NCBI RefSeq assembly: GCF_905171765.1
Contig: NC_053390.1
Span: 330,992,294-331,056,293 of the forward strand
Length of the DNA stretch: 64,000 nt
DNA from: Bufo bufo
Lineage: Eukaryota; Chordata; Amphibia; Anura; Bufonidae
Reading direction: 5' to 3'
The notes beneath the pieces are model-generated. The model made no database searches, had not been told where the DNA came from, and was given only the letters and a program-made list of their open reading frames with translations. Below are positions 11,521 through 22,545 of the stretch, piece after piece. Position numbers and translations under genes: made by a program. Positions within the stretch are counted from its first letter, which is position 1. Each line of letters opens with the position of its first letter.

Positions 11521-13218
11521 CTGGTCATGACCGTAGTTCCATCTTCCAGTAATTGCCGCTCTCAGTAGTAGTGTCTTCATTACACCGTTCATCCGAGTTG
11601 CACTTTTGTTCGTTGTTTATTTGCCTAAAGGTCTGTGAAATATGTTTCTGGAAATGCAGCTTTGCCGCTGCATGCTCTGGAGACATTATTATATTAAAGA
11701 AATGCTGTACTCAGGGTTTTGCCAGCCTTCTAAACCTCACCTTGGGAGAGACTACAAGCCTCTTCAACCAGAGGTCAGGGAAAGTGGTTAGAGGGACGAA
11801 CAATCGCCCCCAGGTCTGCTATGCCTATTGTATATCAGAGGATTACATGTTCAGGTCACCTAGGGCAGCATACAAAAAAATGTAGTAAAAGAAAAATTGT
11901 GTTTTGGTAAAAAAAAAAATACATTTATGGAAGTAAAAAATTGACCTGCAGTACAGATGGCATTCTATGCAATGACAAAGTTGAAATCTGTGGTAAATCC
12001 GCAATAAATTCCACATGTAACGTGGATTTGGTGTGGAAGGTAGCTTAAGGGTTAAAAGGACATAGACTACAAACTAATTGCAAGGTGGAGAATTGTTTGC
12101 TGGCCTCCAGATAACTATCAGATTTGCTGCAGATTTTTTTTTCCAGTATTTGCAGTGTTATAACTGATTCCATGCAAGTATCGCAGCTCCACTAAGAAAA
12201 ATGTAAAGCCTCAAATGAAATCCCATTAACTGGAACATTTTGGGGCAGATTTAGTAATCCCATAGATTATGTAAACTTTTGCAAGCTGTCTACAGATGCA
12301 CCAAATTTATCACAGGGGCTCAGGCGGAGGATAAATCTGGTGCAGGGATAGACACTTCTCTCTGACTCTATACAAACTATTGGTCAGCTTACTTTGAGAC
12401 CGAATTTTACGTCAGAACTGTGGTACGCCAAAATGTTGCATACTAAGCCACGTCCCCTTGGGATAAACACAGATCATTTCTCTAAACCTAGATGTGCCAA
12501 ATTGTACCACATTTTGGTACAATTTACAGTATGCCAAAATCATCATCTGCTGGGGGATAGTTAAGTGGGCCCTCTGAAATATTGGTGAGTATGGGGGCCT
12601 TAAAAGGGTTTTCGCACTAACAATACTTATTCCTGGTCCTGTGGACAGGGGATAAGTGTCTGACTTCTGGAAGCCCCATCGCTGAGACCCCCAACAATCA
12701 CAATCCCATAGAATTGAATGGAAAGGTGGTCATACATGTGCACTCCCACTCCATTTTCATGGGGCACTTGGGGATTCCTGCTTTTGTGATCTCAGGTGGT
12801 CCTAACAGTGGGACCACCAGCAATGAAGAATCTTATCCAAATCTCTGGCTGATCTTTGGAATTCTGCTGTGGTTTTGCAGATTTGCCTCAGGATACAGCC
12901 TTGTTCAATGTAGCCTGCATTTTTTATGAGGAAACTGCTCTAAGAAGGGGCATATCCCTTTGTGACGGGGTTTGAAAATCCTTGTGGAAATAATCCACGG
13001 CTGTATTTAGCGCAGATTTCATCACAGAAACCAAACACAAAATCCATCATGTGAATAATCCCTGGTACATACCAATTTGTACGACTTCTATTGAACTAGT
13101 AAATCTGTATACAGAAACTCCCCCTAGTGGCAGCTGTAGGAAGTCAGAATTTTGTTATTTAAAACTACAAAGGGTATATGAAGCTCAGTATCTGCAAAGC
13201 GGATTTCCAACTGTTATG
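11521..13218. other. Gene-free stretch (intergenic, UBQLN1-IDNK)
   Basis: No exon recognised. It includes a fragment near 12244 resembling the 'GGGGCAGATTTAGTAATC' ends of amphibian TIR elements and a partial AAAGGGTTTTC-type MITE end near 12603. The rest is unassigned. Confidence 0.55.
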
Positions 13219-13640
13219 TTAAAGGGGTTGTCCCACAAAAAATATTCTACATTTTTCAAGCCGTACCTGGATCTGAATACTTTTGTAATAACATGTAATT
13301 AAAAATTTTGTATAGCCGCTGAGTTATTAACTGAAATCTATTTGTATAGTGCCTTCTGTTTGCTCATTTTCAAAATTCCTTGTCCTGCTCACTTAGATGG
13401 AAGCACATGATCAGTTTCATCCTCCAGTTGCCACCAGCTGCAGTGAAAAGGGCACACCCTGAGAAAGGACATTCCCCCTAAACTGCCAGCTTGAAATAAA
13501 TCTAGCAGAACAATTGGAGCAATGAATGAGGAGACCTCTGGATCCATGTGAGTTACAGGGCTTTGTTAGAAAGAGACTGCCGTTCACCATATGATATCTG
13601 ATTTTCATGTTTTACGTTATTCATGGGACAACCTGTTTAA
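13219..13640. mobile_element. TTAA-flanked MITE
   Basis: TTAA at 13219-13222 and 13637-13640. Termini AGGGGTTGTCCCACAAAA and ...TCATGGGACAACCTGT are inverted. No coding sequence. Confidence 0.7.
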
Positions 13641-14054
13641 GAAAAAAAAAATTGTGCTAAAACAGGGTGATGTAATTTTTTTATTTAATTAAATTGGATA
13701 TGATAGAGAGAGGGAAGCTGAGCTCTGTGATATATAGGTTTATATGGTTTGGAGCAGGATTTCATGAGGAAATCGGGTACAACCTAACAGGAGAGGTGGC
13801 AATGCTGATTAGGCTGCCCCCACAGGATAATTTACAGCCTTCTCTATATCAACACTGGTGCAGGGAATGCTGTCGATCAGCTTTACATGTACACACTGAT
13901 AGGGGGAGAGCCGTCAATGATCATTTGTTCAGAAGACAATTTTAAGCTAAGACCAATGGTGAGGCCAAGGTATCTCCTCGTTCTAGCTGTGGAGTCCCCA
14001 GTAGAAAAAGACTGAGAAGCTGTGTCATAGTCTATGCACTTTTCTGTCTTAAGA

Positions 14055-14412
14055 CTACCTAGGTATCTTACAGTCCAGCTCAGCCTTTATTTCAGATACT
14101 ATTTCTGAGATATCCTTCTCAATGTTAACAGCCATGAAAAGCTCAGGTGCTGCTGGAGGCTCCAGTGTGTCAAACTGGGACTGTAATAATGTTAGTGGCA
14201 TGAAATGTCCTCTTCTTTTCTGCATCCGTTCAGAGATCAGTTCCATTGAACCTTGCAAATGGATGAAGATTGTATGCGAAGAAATGTCATCTTCACTGTG
14301 TTGACGCTGTTCCTCAGGAATCAGTGCATCTTGTCCAGTTGTCAGGGTTTTCCTGTAGGCCTTCTTCAGAGCTGAACATGCCAGCACCACATGCTGGCCA
14401 CAGGCTTTCTCT
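14055..14412 (-). CDS. IDNK: Gluconokinase, terminal coding exon
   Basis: On the - strand, after the acceptor TTCTCTCCTAG (AG at 14414-14413), the exon reads EKACGQHVVLACSALKKAYR, later FIHLQGSMELISERMQKRRG, then HFMPLTLLQSQFDTLEPPAA, and ends CKIPR before TAG at 14057-14055. VVLACSALKK, R.GHFMP..LLQSQF.TLEPP and the C-terminal helix match IDNK, the GntK-type gluconate kinase of the P-loop family, which phosphorylates D-gluconate to 6-phosphogluconate in the cytosol. The P-loop (GxxGxGKS) and Mg-binding exons are not in this exon, and I could not find them in the window. IDNK neighbours UBQLN1 in convergent orientation in human, which supports the call. The frame is undamaged. Confidence 0.9.
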
Positions 14413-14645
14413 CTAGGAGAGAACATAATGGTCATCACCTTCTCAGTACTTGCATCATATCGTATGCTGCTCTACATCTCTCCTTCAACACTTTCCATGG
14501 AATAATGAATGAGGTTGAATGGGGAGGAACTGTAATTCCAGCAGTCCCTTTTGTAATCTCATTCAACACCTGATTATTATCATTAGATCCAATGTATAAT
14601 AATGTGTCTGATATCATAAAACACCTTTTTTGTGTCAGTCTCTCT

Positions 14646-14953
14646 AAGGCCTCATGCACACAACCGTTCCGTTTTTGGTGGCCCGCAAATTGCGGATCCG
14701 CAAAACACGGAAGCCACCCGTGTGCCTTCTGCAATTTGAAGAACGGAACAGGCGGCCCATTGTAGAAATGCCTATTCTTGTCCGGAAAAAGGGACGTGAA
14801 TAGGACAGGTTATATTTTTTTTGTGGGGCCACGGAACGGAGCAACGGATGCGGACAACACACGGAGTGCTGTCCGCATCTTTTGCGGCCCCATTGAAGTG
14901 AATGGGTGCGGCTCGGATGCGGACCAGAACAACGGTGGTGTGCATGAGGCCTA
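14646..14953. mobile_element. TIR MITE, CATGCACACAACCGT family (in IDNK intron)
   Basis: AAGGCCTCATGCACACAACC pairs with GTGGTGTGCATGAGGCCTA. Interior GCAAATTGCGGATCCGC and the central CCCATTGAAGTGAATGGG are family features. It lies just upstream of the IDNK terminal exon. Confidence 0.75.
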
Positions 14954-14955
14954 AG

Positions 14956-16765
14956 AAAGACTTTGGCAGCACTTCTAGGATACAGCTACTAGGTGACAGA
15001 TAAGGTGGCCAAGATCGCAGGGGCAATGCAGTGTAGCGGTGATCCTATTGAAAGGAATGGTGTCACAGCTCGAGCAACCTCTGAATCTTAAAAAAATCCA
15101 ACTCTACTGGATTTTTGGGATTTAAGGGTCACAGTTGCGGCATACGTACAACTGTCACTGCAACCCCATCCCTTTCAATGGGATCACCACTACACTGCAA
15201 TGCCCCTGAGATCTTGGCTGCTTCAGCTGTCACGCGAGCGGAGTCGCTGTGTAGCCATACCCTTATTGAAAGCAAACTACACAGACACCACCAATGATTC
15301 AAGATCATTAAAGACAGCTGGCGGCTATATTAGTCTATAAAAGCTGCAGAATTACATTCTTTATTTCCTATGAACAAACACCCTTCAGACATACAGTTGC
15401 TGTGGGAAAGTCACATACACTGGTATAATCATATACTTTTATAGTAACCTTTTCCTGTGGTCTTACGCTACCTCTGCGCTCTCCATCTTCCGATCCCTGC
15501 ACTGTTTACATCCGGTTGACTATGGTCTATGACCGACTGTAGCAGTGATGCGGCCACTAGCAGCACATCACTGATGAAGCCAGTCATTGGCTGGAGCAGT
15601 GCATGTGACCATGGCCAGTGCCAGGACCAGAAGATGGAGGCAGTGCAGAGGACCGGTAAGTATGAATCTTCTGTTTCAGGGGCCATGCTGAGGGAACTTG
15701 ATCAATTTTACCAGAAAACCCTTTAATGTGACAAAAAAACGTGTTCCTCTAACAACGAAAGAGAAAATATTTCCACTCCTTCCAATATCCCGTTATTGCT
15801 TGTTACTCTGAATATTTTTCTTAAATATAATATTTGATTAAAAGGGTTGTTCACCCCCAGGGGCCTTTCTGGCAGACCCCCCCAGTGTGGCCAGCCCTAT
15901 GGAGGGAATCATACTTACTTGATCCCTGCCTCTGGGATCTGGCTCCTTTGCTCCTCCACCTCTGGTACAGATAGCCAGTCAGATCGCCATCAACATCAGG
16001 TTTGACATGTGCCATGTGCAGTCATTGGCTGCAGTGGTGATGTGTGCCCCATGTGTCATGTGACCAGTGACTTGAAGCATGGTGGACATGTCCCCGCAGT
16101 GGCCACTTGTTGGCTGCAGCAGCAACGTGACCAGTGTCAAAGCAGATGCTGACCTGGAGAGATATGGTATTCTCCACAAGAATCATTGTTTCTCGGGGAA
16201 AATATCTCTGTACATACAGCACCTGACAGAACCTCTACAGCAGCTCAGAAAGGCTGTAGAGCTCCACAGTTCTGTGTAACGCTTCTTAGAGGTATAGAAG
16301 AGTGAATTAAAGAGGATTTGTCTCGTCCTCACAGAGTTAAAACTGGTGGCAGACCGTTACAGCTGGCTCTTCACTCTCCTGTTTGTCCACAGTCGTTGGC
16401 ATTAGTTTCTTGCCAGATACCAGCAAATCATCAGTTGGGCAGTAGTGACCACTGACTTGACAATTCACTCATACTGGGTGCTGAAACTAATGGCACTGAT
16501 GGTGGACGAACTGCTGGAGGTAGAAGGACAAATAAAGTCCTGAAACCAGTGAAGAGGTGGCTGTAAAAGTATGCTGCCAGCTTTAGTTCTGTTCAGCAAG
16601 TTTTCTTTAAGCTTTTCATACATTTTGAAAAAACAAACATTTTGACATGTGAATTTGAAGGAAACCTGTCGCCATGCAGCGCAATCTGACAGGTATAGAG
16701 CAGAAGGAGTTGAGCAGATTGATTTATAGTTTTATGAGAAAATATTCAGCAAAACCTGAAACACT
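14956..16765. other. Presumed IDNK intron / gene-free stretch
   Basis: No further IDNK exon was recognised. It contains an inverted repeat: CCAAGATCGCAGGGGCAATG at 15009 pairs with the complement of ...GCAATGCCCCTGAGATCTTGG near 15219, with about 100 bp between. Sequence near 16655-16760 (GGAAACCTGTCGCCATGCAG) resembles an interspersed repeat also present near 43490. Confidence 0.5.
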
Positions 16766-16766
16766 T

Positions 16767-17035
16767 AGGCTGGGTTCACACGAGCGGATGCCGTGCGTGG
16801 CATCCGCTCCGTGAAAGAGTGCCAAGACCCGATGCAGACTGCAGAGGCACGGAGCATTAACATGACTGATAATGCTCCGTGCCTCTCTGTGACCTCTTTA
16901 CTACGAGATTACTGAGAGGCACGGAACATTATCAGTCATGTTAATGCTCCGTGCCTCTGCAGTCTGCATCGGGTCTTGGCACTCTTTCACGGAGCGGATG
17001 CCACGCACGGCATCCGCTCGTGTAAACCCAGCCTT
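16767..17035. repeat. Nearly perfect 269-bp palindrome (foldback element)
   Basis: Arms of about 121 bp (16767-16887 and 16914-17035) are inverted copies with two mismatches that I can see, around a loop of about 26 bp. Ends are AGGCTGGGTTCACACGAGCG and its complement with one change. The arms include a second, shorter inverted block (GAGGCACGGAGCATTAACAT). It is probably a young CACACG-end TIR element reduced to its arms. Confidence 0.85.
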
Positions 17036-17999
17036 AGGCCTCTTTCACACGGGGCGTTGTGGGAAAATGTGCAGGTGCGTTGCGGGAACACCCGCGATTT
17101 TTCCGCGCGAGTGCAAAACATTGTAATGCGTTTTGCACTCGCGTGAGAAAAATCGCGCGTGTTTGGTACCCAAACCCGAACTTCTTCACAGAAGTTCGGG
17201 CTTGGGATCGGTATTGTGTAGATTGTATTATTTTCCCTTATAACATGGTTATAAAGGAAAATAATAGCATTCTGAATACAGAATGCATAGTAAAACATCA
17301 CTGGAGGGGTTAAAAAAAAAAAATATATTTTTAACTCACCTAAAGTCCACTTGATCGCGGCCCGGCATCTCCTTCTGGCTTCATCTGATCTCTGTGCAGC
17401 AACAGGACCTGTGGTGACGTCATTCCGGTCATCACATGGTACGTCACATGATCTTTTACCATGGTGATTCACCATGGTAAAAGATCATGTGATGACCGGA
17501 GTGACGTCATCACAGGTCCTTGAACTATAATGAATGCTCAAGGGGACAGAAGCAGATGCCGGCTACGCGATCAAGTGGATTAAATGATTTTTTATTTTTT
17601 TATTAACCCCTCCAGCGCTATTTTACTATGCATTCTGTATTCAGAATGCTATTATTTTCCCTTATAACCATGTTATAAGGGAAAATAATAATGATCGGGT
17701 CTCCATCCCGATCGTCTCCTAGCAACCGTGCGTGAAAATCGCACCGCATCCGCACTTGCTTGCGGATGCTTGTGATTTTCACGCAACCCCATTCATTTCT
17801 ATGGGACCTGCGTTACGTGAAAAACGCACAATATAGAGCATGCTGCGATTTTCACGCAACGCACAAGTGATGCGTGAAAATCACCGCTCATGTGAACAGC
17901 CCCATAGAAATGAATGGGTCGGGATTCAGTGCGGTTGCAATGCGTTCAACTTACGCATCGCATCCGTGCGGAATACTCGCCCGTGTGAAAGGGGCCTTA
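17036..17999. mobile_element. TIR MITE about 960 bp (CTCTTTCACACGGGGCG ends)
   Basis: AGGCCTCTTTCACACGGGGC pairs with CCGTGTGAAAGGGGCCTTA. The interior contains inverted blocks such as TTTTCCCTTATAACATGGTT and the pair TGGTACGTCACATGATCTTT / AAAGATCATGTGATGACC. A related full copy lies at 48573-49515. No ORF of note. Confidence 0.75.
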
Positions 18000-18317
18000 T
18001 GCTTTTTCTATGCTTAAATGTTGTAGGTGGTTCTACAACCCCAATTCAAAAAAGTTGTGTAAATGTAAATAAAAATTCTCCTAGATCCATAGTTTATTCA
18101 CAATAGAATACAGAACACATGGCAGATGTTGAAATGGAGACATTTTACCAGTTCATAAAAACATTAACTCATTTAGATGATAGCAACACATGTCAAAAAA
18201 AGTTGGAAAAGGAGCAAAAAAAAAAAAGGCTGAAAATGTAAGTGGTACTAATAAAATCAGCTGGAGGAGCAATTTGCAGCTAAATTACAGGACTGGGTAT
18301 AAAAAGAGCATGTTAGT

Positions 18318-18742
18318 CTACTTTCACACTAGCGTTAATAGTTTCCAGTATCGAGATCAGTCATACGTTTTGTTCCCATTCATTGTCAATGGGGACAGAA
18401 AGTAACTGAACAGAACGGAATGCTCTAAAATGTATTCAGTTCCGTTCTCATACTGGAGAAAAAACTGCAGCATGCTTTCCGTCATGGGATGCGGAGCAAG
18501 ACGGATCCGTCATGACCCACAATTCAAGTCAATGGGGACGTGTCCGTTTTCTCTGACACAATAGAAAACTGATCCGTCCCCTATTGACATTCCATGGAGT
18601 TCATGACGGATCCGTCTTGGCTATGCTAAAGATAATACAATCAGTTCCGTCCATAACGGATGCAGATGGTTGTATTATCAGTAACGGAAGCGTTTTTGCT
18701 GAACCCTGACGGATCCAGCAAAAACGCTAGTGTGAAAGTAGC
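18318..18742. mobile_element. TIR MITE (CTACTTTCACACTAGCGTT ends)
   Basis: CTACTTTCACACTAGCGTT pairs with AACGCTAGTGTGAAAGTAG. Inner inverted blocks include GGATCCGT/ACGGATCC. It interrupts the TC-type element between AAAAAGAGCATG and AGAGAGGCACAATG, which are contiguous in intact copies of that family as I remember them. Confidence 0.75.
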
Positions 18743-18749
18743 TTAAGAG

Positions 18750-19205
18750 AGGCACAATGTCTCAGAGGCAAAGACAGTCAGAGGTTAACCAATTTGCGAA
18801 AAACTGTGTCTAAAAATTGTGGAACAATTTCAGAAAAATATTCCTCAATTTAAAATTGTGAATACTTCAAGTATCCCTTCTCTTTCAGGGAAGGCCTTAC
18901 TTATTTCAACAAGAAAATGCCAAGCCACATCCTGCAGACATTAGAACAGCATGGGTTCACAGAAGAAGAGTCCGGGTACTGAACTGGCCTGCCTGCAATC
19001 CAGAGCTTTCATCAATAGAAAACATTTGGCCCATCGTGAAACAAGAAATATGGCAAAGAAGATTCAAAGACTGTTGAGCAGCTAGAATCCTCATCAGACA
19101 AGAATGGGACAACATTCCTCGCCCAAAACTCCAGCAACTGAACTCCTCACTTCCCAGACATTCACATACTGTTGTTGAAAGAAGAGATGCTACACAATGG
19201 TAGAC
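18750..19205 (+). pseudogene. Remnant Tc1/mariner transposase
   Basis: Short frames give N-terminal pieces (CEKLCLKIVEQFQKNIP-like around 18790-18850), then, after a large internal deletion, the catalytic end. 'CAACAAGAAAATGCCAAGCC' encodes QQENAKPHP (the second-Asp region, D lost to E), followed by VRVLNWPACNPELSSIENIW, the DLxxIEN-type block. The first Asp block is missing. Stops and frameshifts are scattered. It cannot encode an active enzyme. Confidence 0.7.
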
Positions 19206-19598
19206 ATGGCCCTGTCCCAACTTTTTGAGATGTGTTGCTGCCATCAAGTTCTAAATGAGTTACATTTTTTTAATGAAATGGTAAAATGTCTCACTTTCTA
19301 CATCTGCTGTGTGTTCTATGATCTATTGACAATACAATTGTCTATGAGGTTTGTAAATCTTTGCATTCTGATTTTATTTACATTTAATTACATTTTACAC
19401 CGTGTCCTAAATTTATTTGGAATTAGGGTTGTACTTATTGGTTGACAGCTAACTCTCTGTGTTTAGTCATACATATTTAGCTGTCAATCACTAAGTAGGA
19501 ACACCCACATACCTCCTAAGCGTAGAGATTTAAAGGCTATGGACCTTATTATTTAACCCCTTTGAAGAAGAAAGTTTCTGACACCCTTATCCTCACTA

Positions 19599-21145
19599 CA
19601 GGGAGTGCAGAATTATTAGGCAAATGAGTATTTTGACCACATCATCCTCTTTATGCATGTTGTCTTACTCCAAGCTGTATAGGCTCGAAAGCCTACTACC
19701 AATTAAGCATATTAGCTGATGTGCATCTCTGTAATGAGAAGGGGTGTGGTCTAATGACATCAACACCCTATATTAGGTGTGCATAATTATTAGGCAACTT
19801 CCTTTCCTTTGGCAAAATGGGTCAAAAGAAGGACTTGACAGGCTCAGAAAAGTCAAAAATAGTGAGATATCTTGCAGAGGGATGCAGCACTCTTAAAATT
19901 GCAAAGCTTCTGAAGCGTGATCATCGAACAATCAAGCGTTTCATTCAAAATAGTCAACAGGGTCGCAAGAAGCGTGTGGAAAAACCAAGGCGCAAAATAA
20001 CTGCCCATGAACTGAGAAAAGTCAAGCGTGCAGCTGCCAAGATGCCACTTGCCACCAGTTTGGCCATATTTCAGAGCTGCAACATCACTGGAGTGCCCAA
20101 AAGCACAAGGTGTGCAATACTCAGAGACATGGCCAAGGTAAGAAAGGCTGAAAGACGACCACCACTGAACAAGACACACAAGCTGAAACGTCAAGACTGG
20201 GCCAAGAAATATCTCAAGACTGATTTTTCTAAGGTTTTATGGACTGATGAAATGAGAGTGAGTCTTGATGGGCCAGATGGATGGGCCCGTGGCTGGATTG
20301 GTAAAGGGCAGAGAGCTCCAGTCCGACACAGACGCCAGCAAGGTGGAGGTGGAGTACTGGTTTGGGCTGGTATCATCAAAGATGAGCTTGTGGGGCCTTT
20401 TCGGGTTGAGGATGGAGTCAAGCTCAACTCCCAGTCCTACTGCCAGTTTCTGGAAGACACCTTCTTCAAGCAGTGGCACAGGAAGAAGTCTGCATCCTTC
20501 AAGAAAAACATGATTTTCATGCAGGACAATGCTCCATCACACGCGTCCAAGTACTCCACAGCGTTGCTGGCAAGAAAGGGTATAAAAGAAGAAAATCTAA
20601 TGACATGGCCTCCTTGTTCACCTGATCTGAACCCCATTGAGAACCTGTGGTCCATCATCAAATGTGCGATTTACAAGGAGGGAAAACAGTACACCTCTCT
20701 GAACAGTGTCTGGGAGGCTGTGGTTGCTGCTGCACGCAATGTTGATGGTGAACAGATCAAAACACTGACAGAATCCATGGATGGCAGGCTTTTGAGTGTC
20801 CTTGCAAAGAAAGGTGGCTATATTGGTCACTGATTTGTTTTTGTTTTTGAATGTCAGAAATGTATATTTGTGAATGTTGAGATGTTATATTGGTTTCACT
20901 GGTAAAAATAAATAATTGAAATGGGTATATATTTGTTTTTTGTTAAGTTGCCTAATAATTATGCACAGTAATAGTCACCTGCACACACAGATATCCCCCT
21001 AAAATAGCTCAAACTAAAAACTACTTCCAAAAATATTCAGCTTTGATATTAATGAGTTTTTTGGGTTCATTGAGAACATAGTTGTTGTTCAATAATAAAA
21101 TTAATCCTCAAAAATACAACTTGCCTAATAATTCTGCACTCCCTG
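19599..21145 (+). mobile_element. Apparently complete Tc1-like transposon (DD37E), 1547 bp
   Basis: TIRs start CAGGGAGTGCAGAATTATTA and end in its complement, flanked by TA at both ends. A second, internal pair of the same motif (GTGCATAATTATTAGGCAA at 19778-19796, inverted at about 20947-20965) gives an outer and inner site at each end, an IR/DR-like arrangement. An intact transposase gene lies between. Ends and ORF are both intact, so this copy may be recently active. Confidence 0.92.
19817..20833 (+). CDS. Tc1-like transposase, intact, DD37E
   Basis: A 338-aa open frame, full length for the family (about 340). The N-terminal paired-type HTH spans about residues 5-45 (IVRYLAEGCSTLKIAKLLKR). 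A basic hinge/NLS (GRKKRVEKPRRK, 49-60) follows, then a second HTH to about 110. The catalytic triad is readable: D144 in LWTDEM, D237 in FMQDNAPSH, E275 in DLNPIENLW. There are 37 residues between the second D and E, so the signature is DD37E, the spacing used to define the TRT group of Tc1-like elements. It cuts and pastes the element at TA sites via the TIRs. The start is the first Met, just downstream of the inner repeat. No frameshift or stop is seen. Enzymatic activity is not shown by sequence alone. Confidence 0.93.
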   Translation: MGQKKDLTGSEKSKIVRYLAEGCSTLKIAKLLKRDHRTIKRFIQNSQQGRKKRVEKPRRKITAHELRKVKRAAAKMPLATSLAIFQSCNITGVPKSTRCAILRDMAKVRKAERRPPLNKTHKLKRQDWAKKYLKTDFSKVLWTDEMRVSLDGPDGWARGWIGKGQRAPVRHRRQQGGGGVLVWAGIIKDELVGPFRVEDGVKLNSQSYCQFLEDTFFKQWHRKKSASFKKNMIFMQDNAPSHASKYSTALLARKGIKEENLMTWPPCSPDLNPIENLWSIIKCAIYKEGKQYTSLNSVWEAVVAAARNVDGEQIKTLTESMDGRLLSVLAKKGGYIGH

Positions 21146-21418
21146 TATTAGTTAACACTTCAGAATACTGAATGTAAGCCTCTATCCCACTCAGAGGACT
21201 GCAGCTTCAGGGACTGGTTGAACTTCCATTTGCATTGTTGAGAGTGACCAGGAACCATGGCATGGGAGCGTCAGGGGATTGGAAATATGAGTATGACTAA
21301 TTCAAACATTTTTACAGCATTCTGGACAAGCCATTTAAGCTTTCACCCAATGAACTTTCAAAGGGATCTCATCAACGTAGATGTCACAGACCGTGAAACA
21401 AAAACAATGGCGGAGATA

Positions 21419-22468
21419 CACTCACCTAAAGAATTATTAGGAACACCTGTTCTATTTCTCATTAATGCAATTATCTAGTCAACCAATCATATGGCAGTTG
21501 CTTCAATGCATTTCGGGGTGTGGTCCTGGTCAAGACAATCTCCTGAACTCCAAACTGAATGTCAGAATGGGAAAGAAAGGTGATTTAAGCAATTTTGAGC
21601 GTGGCATGGTTGTTGGTGCCAGACGGGCCGGTCTGAGTATTTCACAATCTGCTCAGTTACTGGGATTTTCACGCACAACCATTTCTAGGGTTTACAAAGA
21701 ATGGTGTGAAAAGGGAAAAACATCCAGTATGCGGCAGTCCTGTGGGCAAAAATGCCTTGTGGATGCTAGAGGTCAGAGGAGAATGGGCCGACTGATTCAA
21801 GCTGATAGAAGAGCAACATTGACTGAAATAACCACTCGTTACAACCAAGGTATGCAGCAAAGCATTTGTGAAGCCACAACACGCACAACCTTGAGGCGGA
21901 TGGGCTACAACAGCAGAAGACCCCACCTAGTACCACTCATTTCCACTACAAATAGGAAAAAGAGGCTACAATATGCACAAGCTCACCAAAATTGGACTGT
22001 TGAAGACTGGAAAAATGTTGCCTGGTCTGATGAGTCTCGATTTCTGTTTAGACATTCAAATGGTAGAGTCCGAATTTGGCGTAAACAGAATGAGAACATG
22101 TATCCATCCTCTGATGGCTACTTCCAGCAGGATAATGCACCATGTCACAAAGCTCGAATCATTTCAAATTGGTTTCTTGAACATGACAATGAGTTCATTG
22201 TACTAAAATGGCCCCCACAGTCACCAGATCTCAACCCAATAGAGCATCTTTGGGATGTGGTGGAACGGGAGCTTTGTGCCCTGGATGTGCATCCCTCAAA
22301 TCTCCATCAACTGCAAGATGCTATCCTATCAATATGGGCCAACATTTCTAAAGAATGCTATCAGCACCTTGTTAAATCAATGCCACGTAGAATTAAGGCA
22401 GTTCTGAAGGCAAAAGGGGGTCCAACACCGTATTAGTATGGTGTTCCTAATAATTCTTTAGGTGAGTG
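21419..22468 (+). mobile_element. DD36E Tc1-like element, internally deleted copy 1
   Basis: 29-bp TIRs beginning CACTCACCTAAAGAATTATT, flanked by TA. It is 168 bp shorter in its coding region than the copy at 52530-53747 and shares the deletion junction with the copy at 29174-30220. Confidence 0.92.
21567..22436 (+). CDS. DD36E transposase with 56-aa internal deletion
   Basis: The frame from MGKKGDLSNFERGM to KAKGGPTPY is open for 289 aa. The HTH (SISQSAQLLGFSRTTISRVY), second HTH and catalytic motifs are present: WSDESRF, FQQDNAPCH and DLNPIEHLW. But NENMY is joined directly to PSSDGYF, removing the 56 residues that the copy at 52678 has between the first and second Asp, including GGGVMVWGMFS and the following strands of the RNase H fold. 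The enzyme is almost certainly inactive although its frame is intact. The Met at 21567 is chosen because all three copies start there; the frame is open upstream to 21465 in this copy. Confidence 0.88.
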   Translation: MGKKGDLSNFERGMVVGARRAGLSISQSAQLLGFSRTTISRVYKEWCEKGKTSSMRQSCGQKCLVDARGQRRMGRLIQADRRATLTEITTRYNQGMQQSICEATTRTTLRRMGYNSRRPHLVPLISTTNRKKRLQYAQAHQNWTVEDWKNVAWSDESRFLFRHSNGRVRIWRKQNENMYPSSDGYFQQDNAPCHKARIISNWFLEHDNEFIVLKWPPQSPDLNPIEHLWDVVERELCALDVHPSNLHQLQDAILSIWANISKECYQHLVKSMPRRIKAVLKAKGGPTPY

Positions 22469-22545
22469 TATATTAAGACTGGCACTTCCATCCGCCAGTC
22501 TTGATCTACCTGCGCTGGCGTGAGATGAGACTAATTTATTGAGAG

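Larger units (their letters stand above)
18036..19431 (+). mobile_element. Tc1/mariner-type element, decayed, with nested MITE
   Basis: Ends CAACCCCAATTCAAAAAAGT and ...TTTATTTGGAATTAGGGTTG, flanked by TA. A TIR MITE (18318-18742) is inserted in its 5' part. The transposase is a remnant (next entry). Confidence 0.8.

Noticed and set aside
14435..14734. Second IDNK exon immediately upstream of the terminal exon
   Set aside because: The open frame lacks P-loop or gluconokinase motifs and overlaps a MITE; no matching splice donor was found.
17036..17999. Possible LTR retrotransposon end
   Set aside because: Termini are inverted, not direct, repeats and the interior is self-complementary; it is a TIR element.
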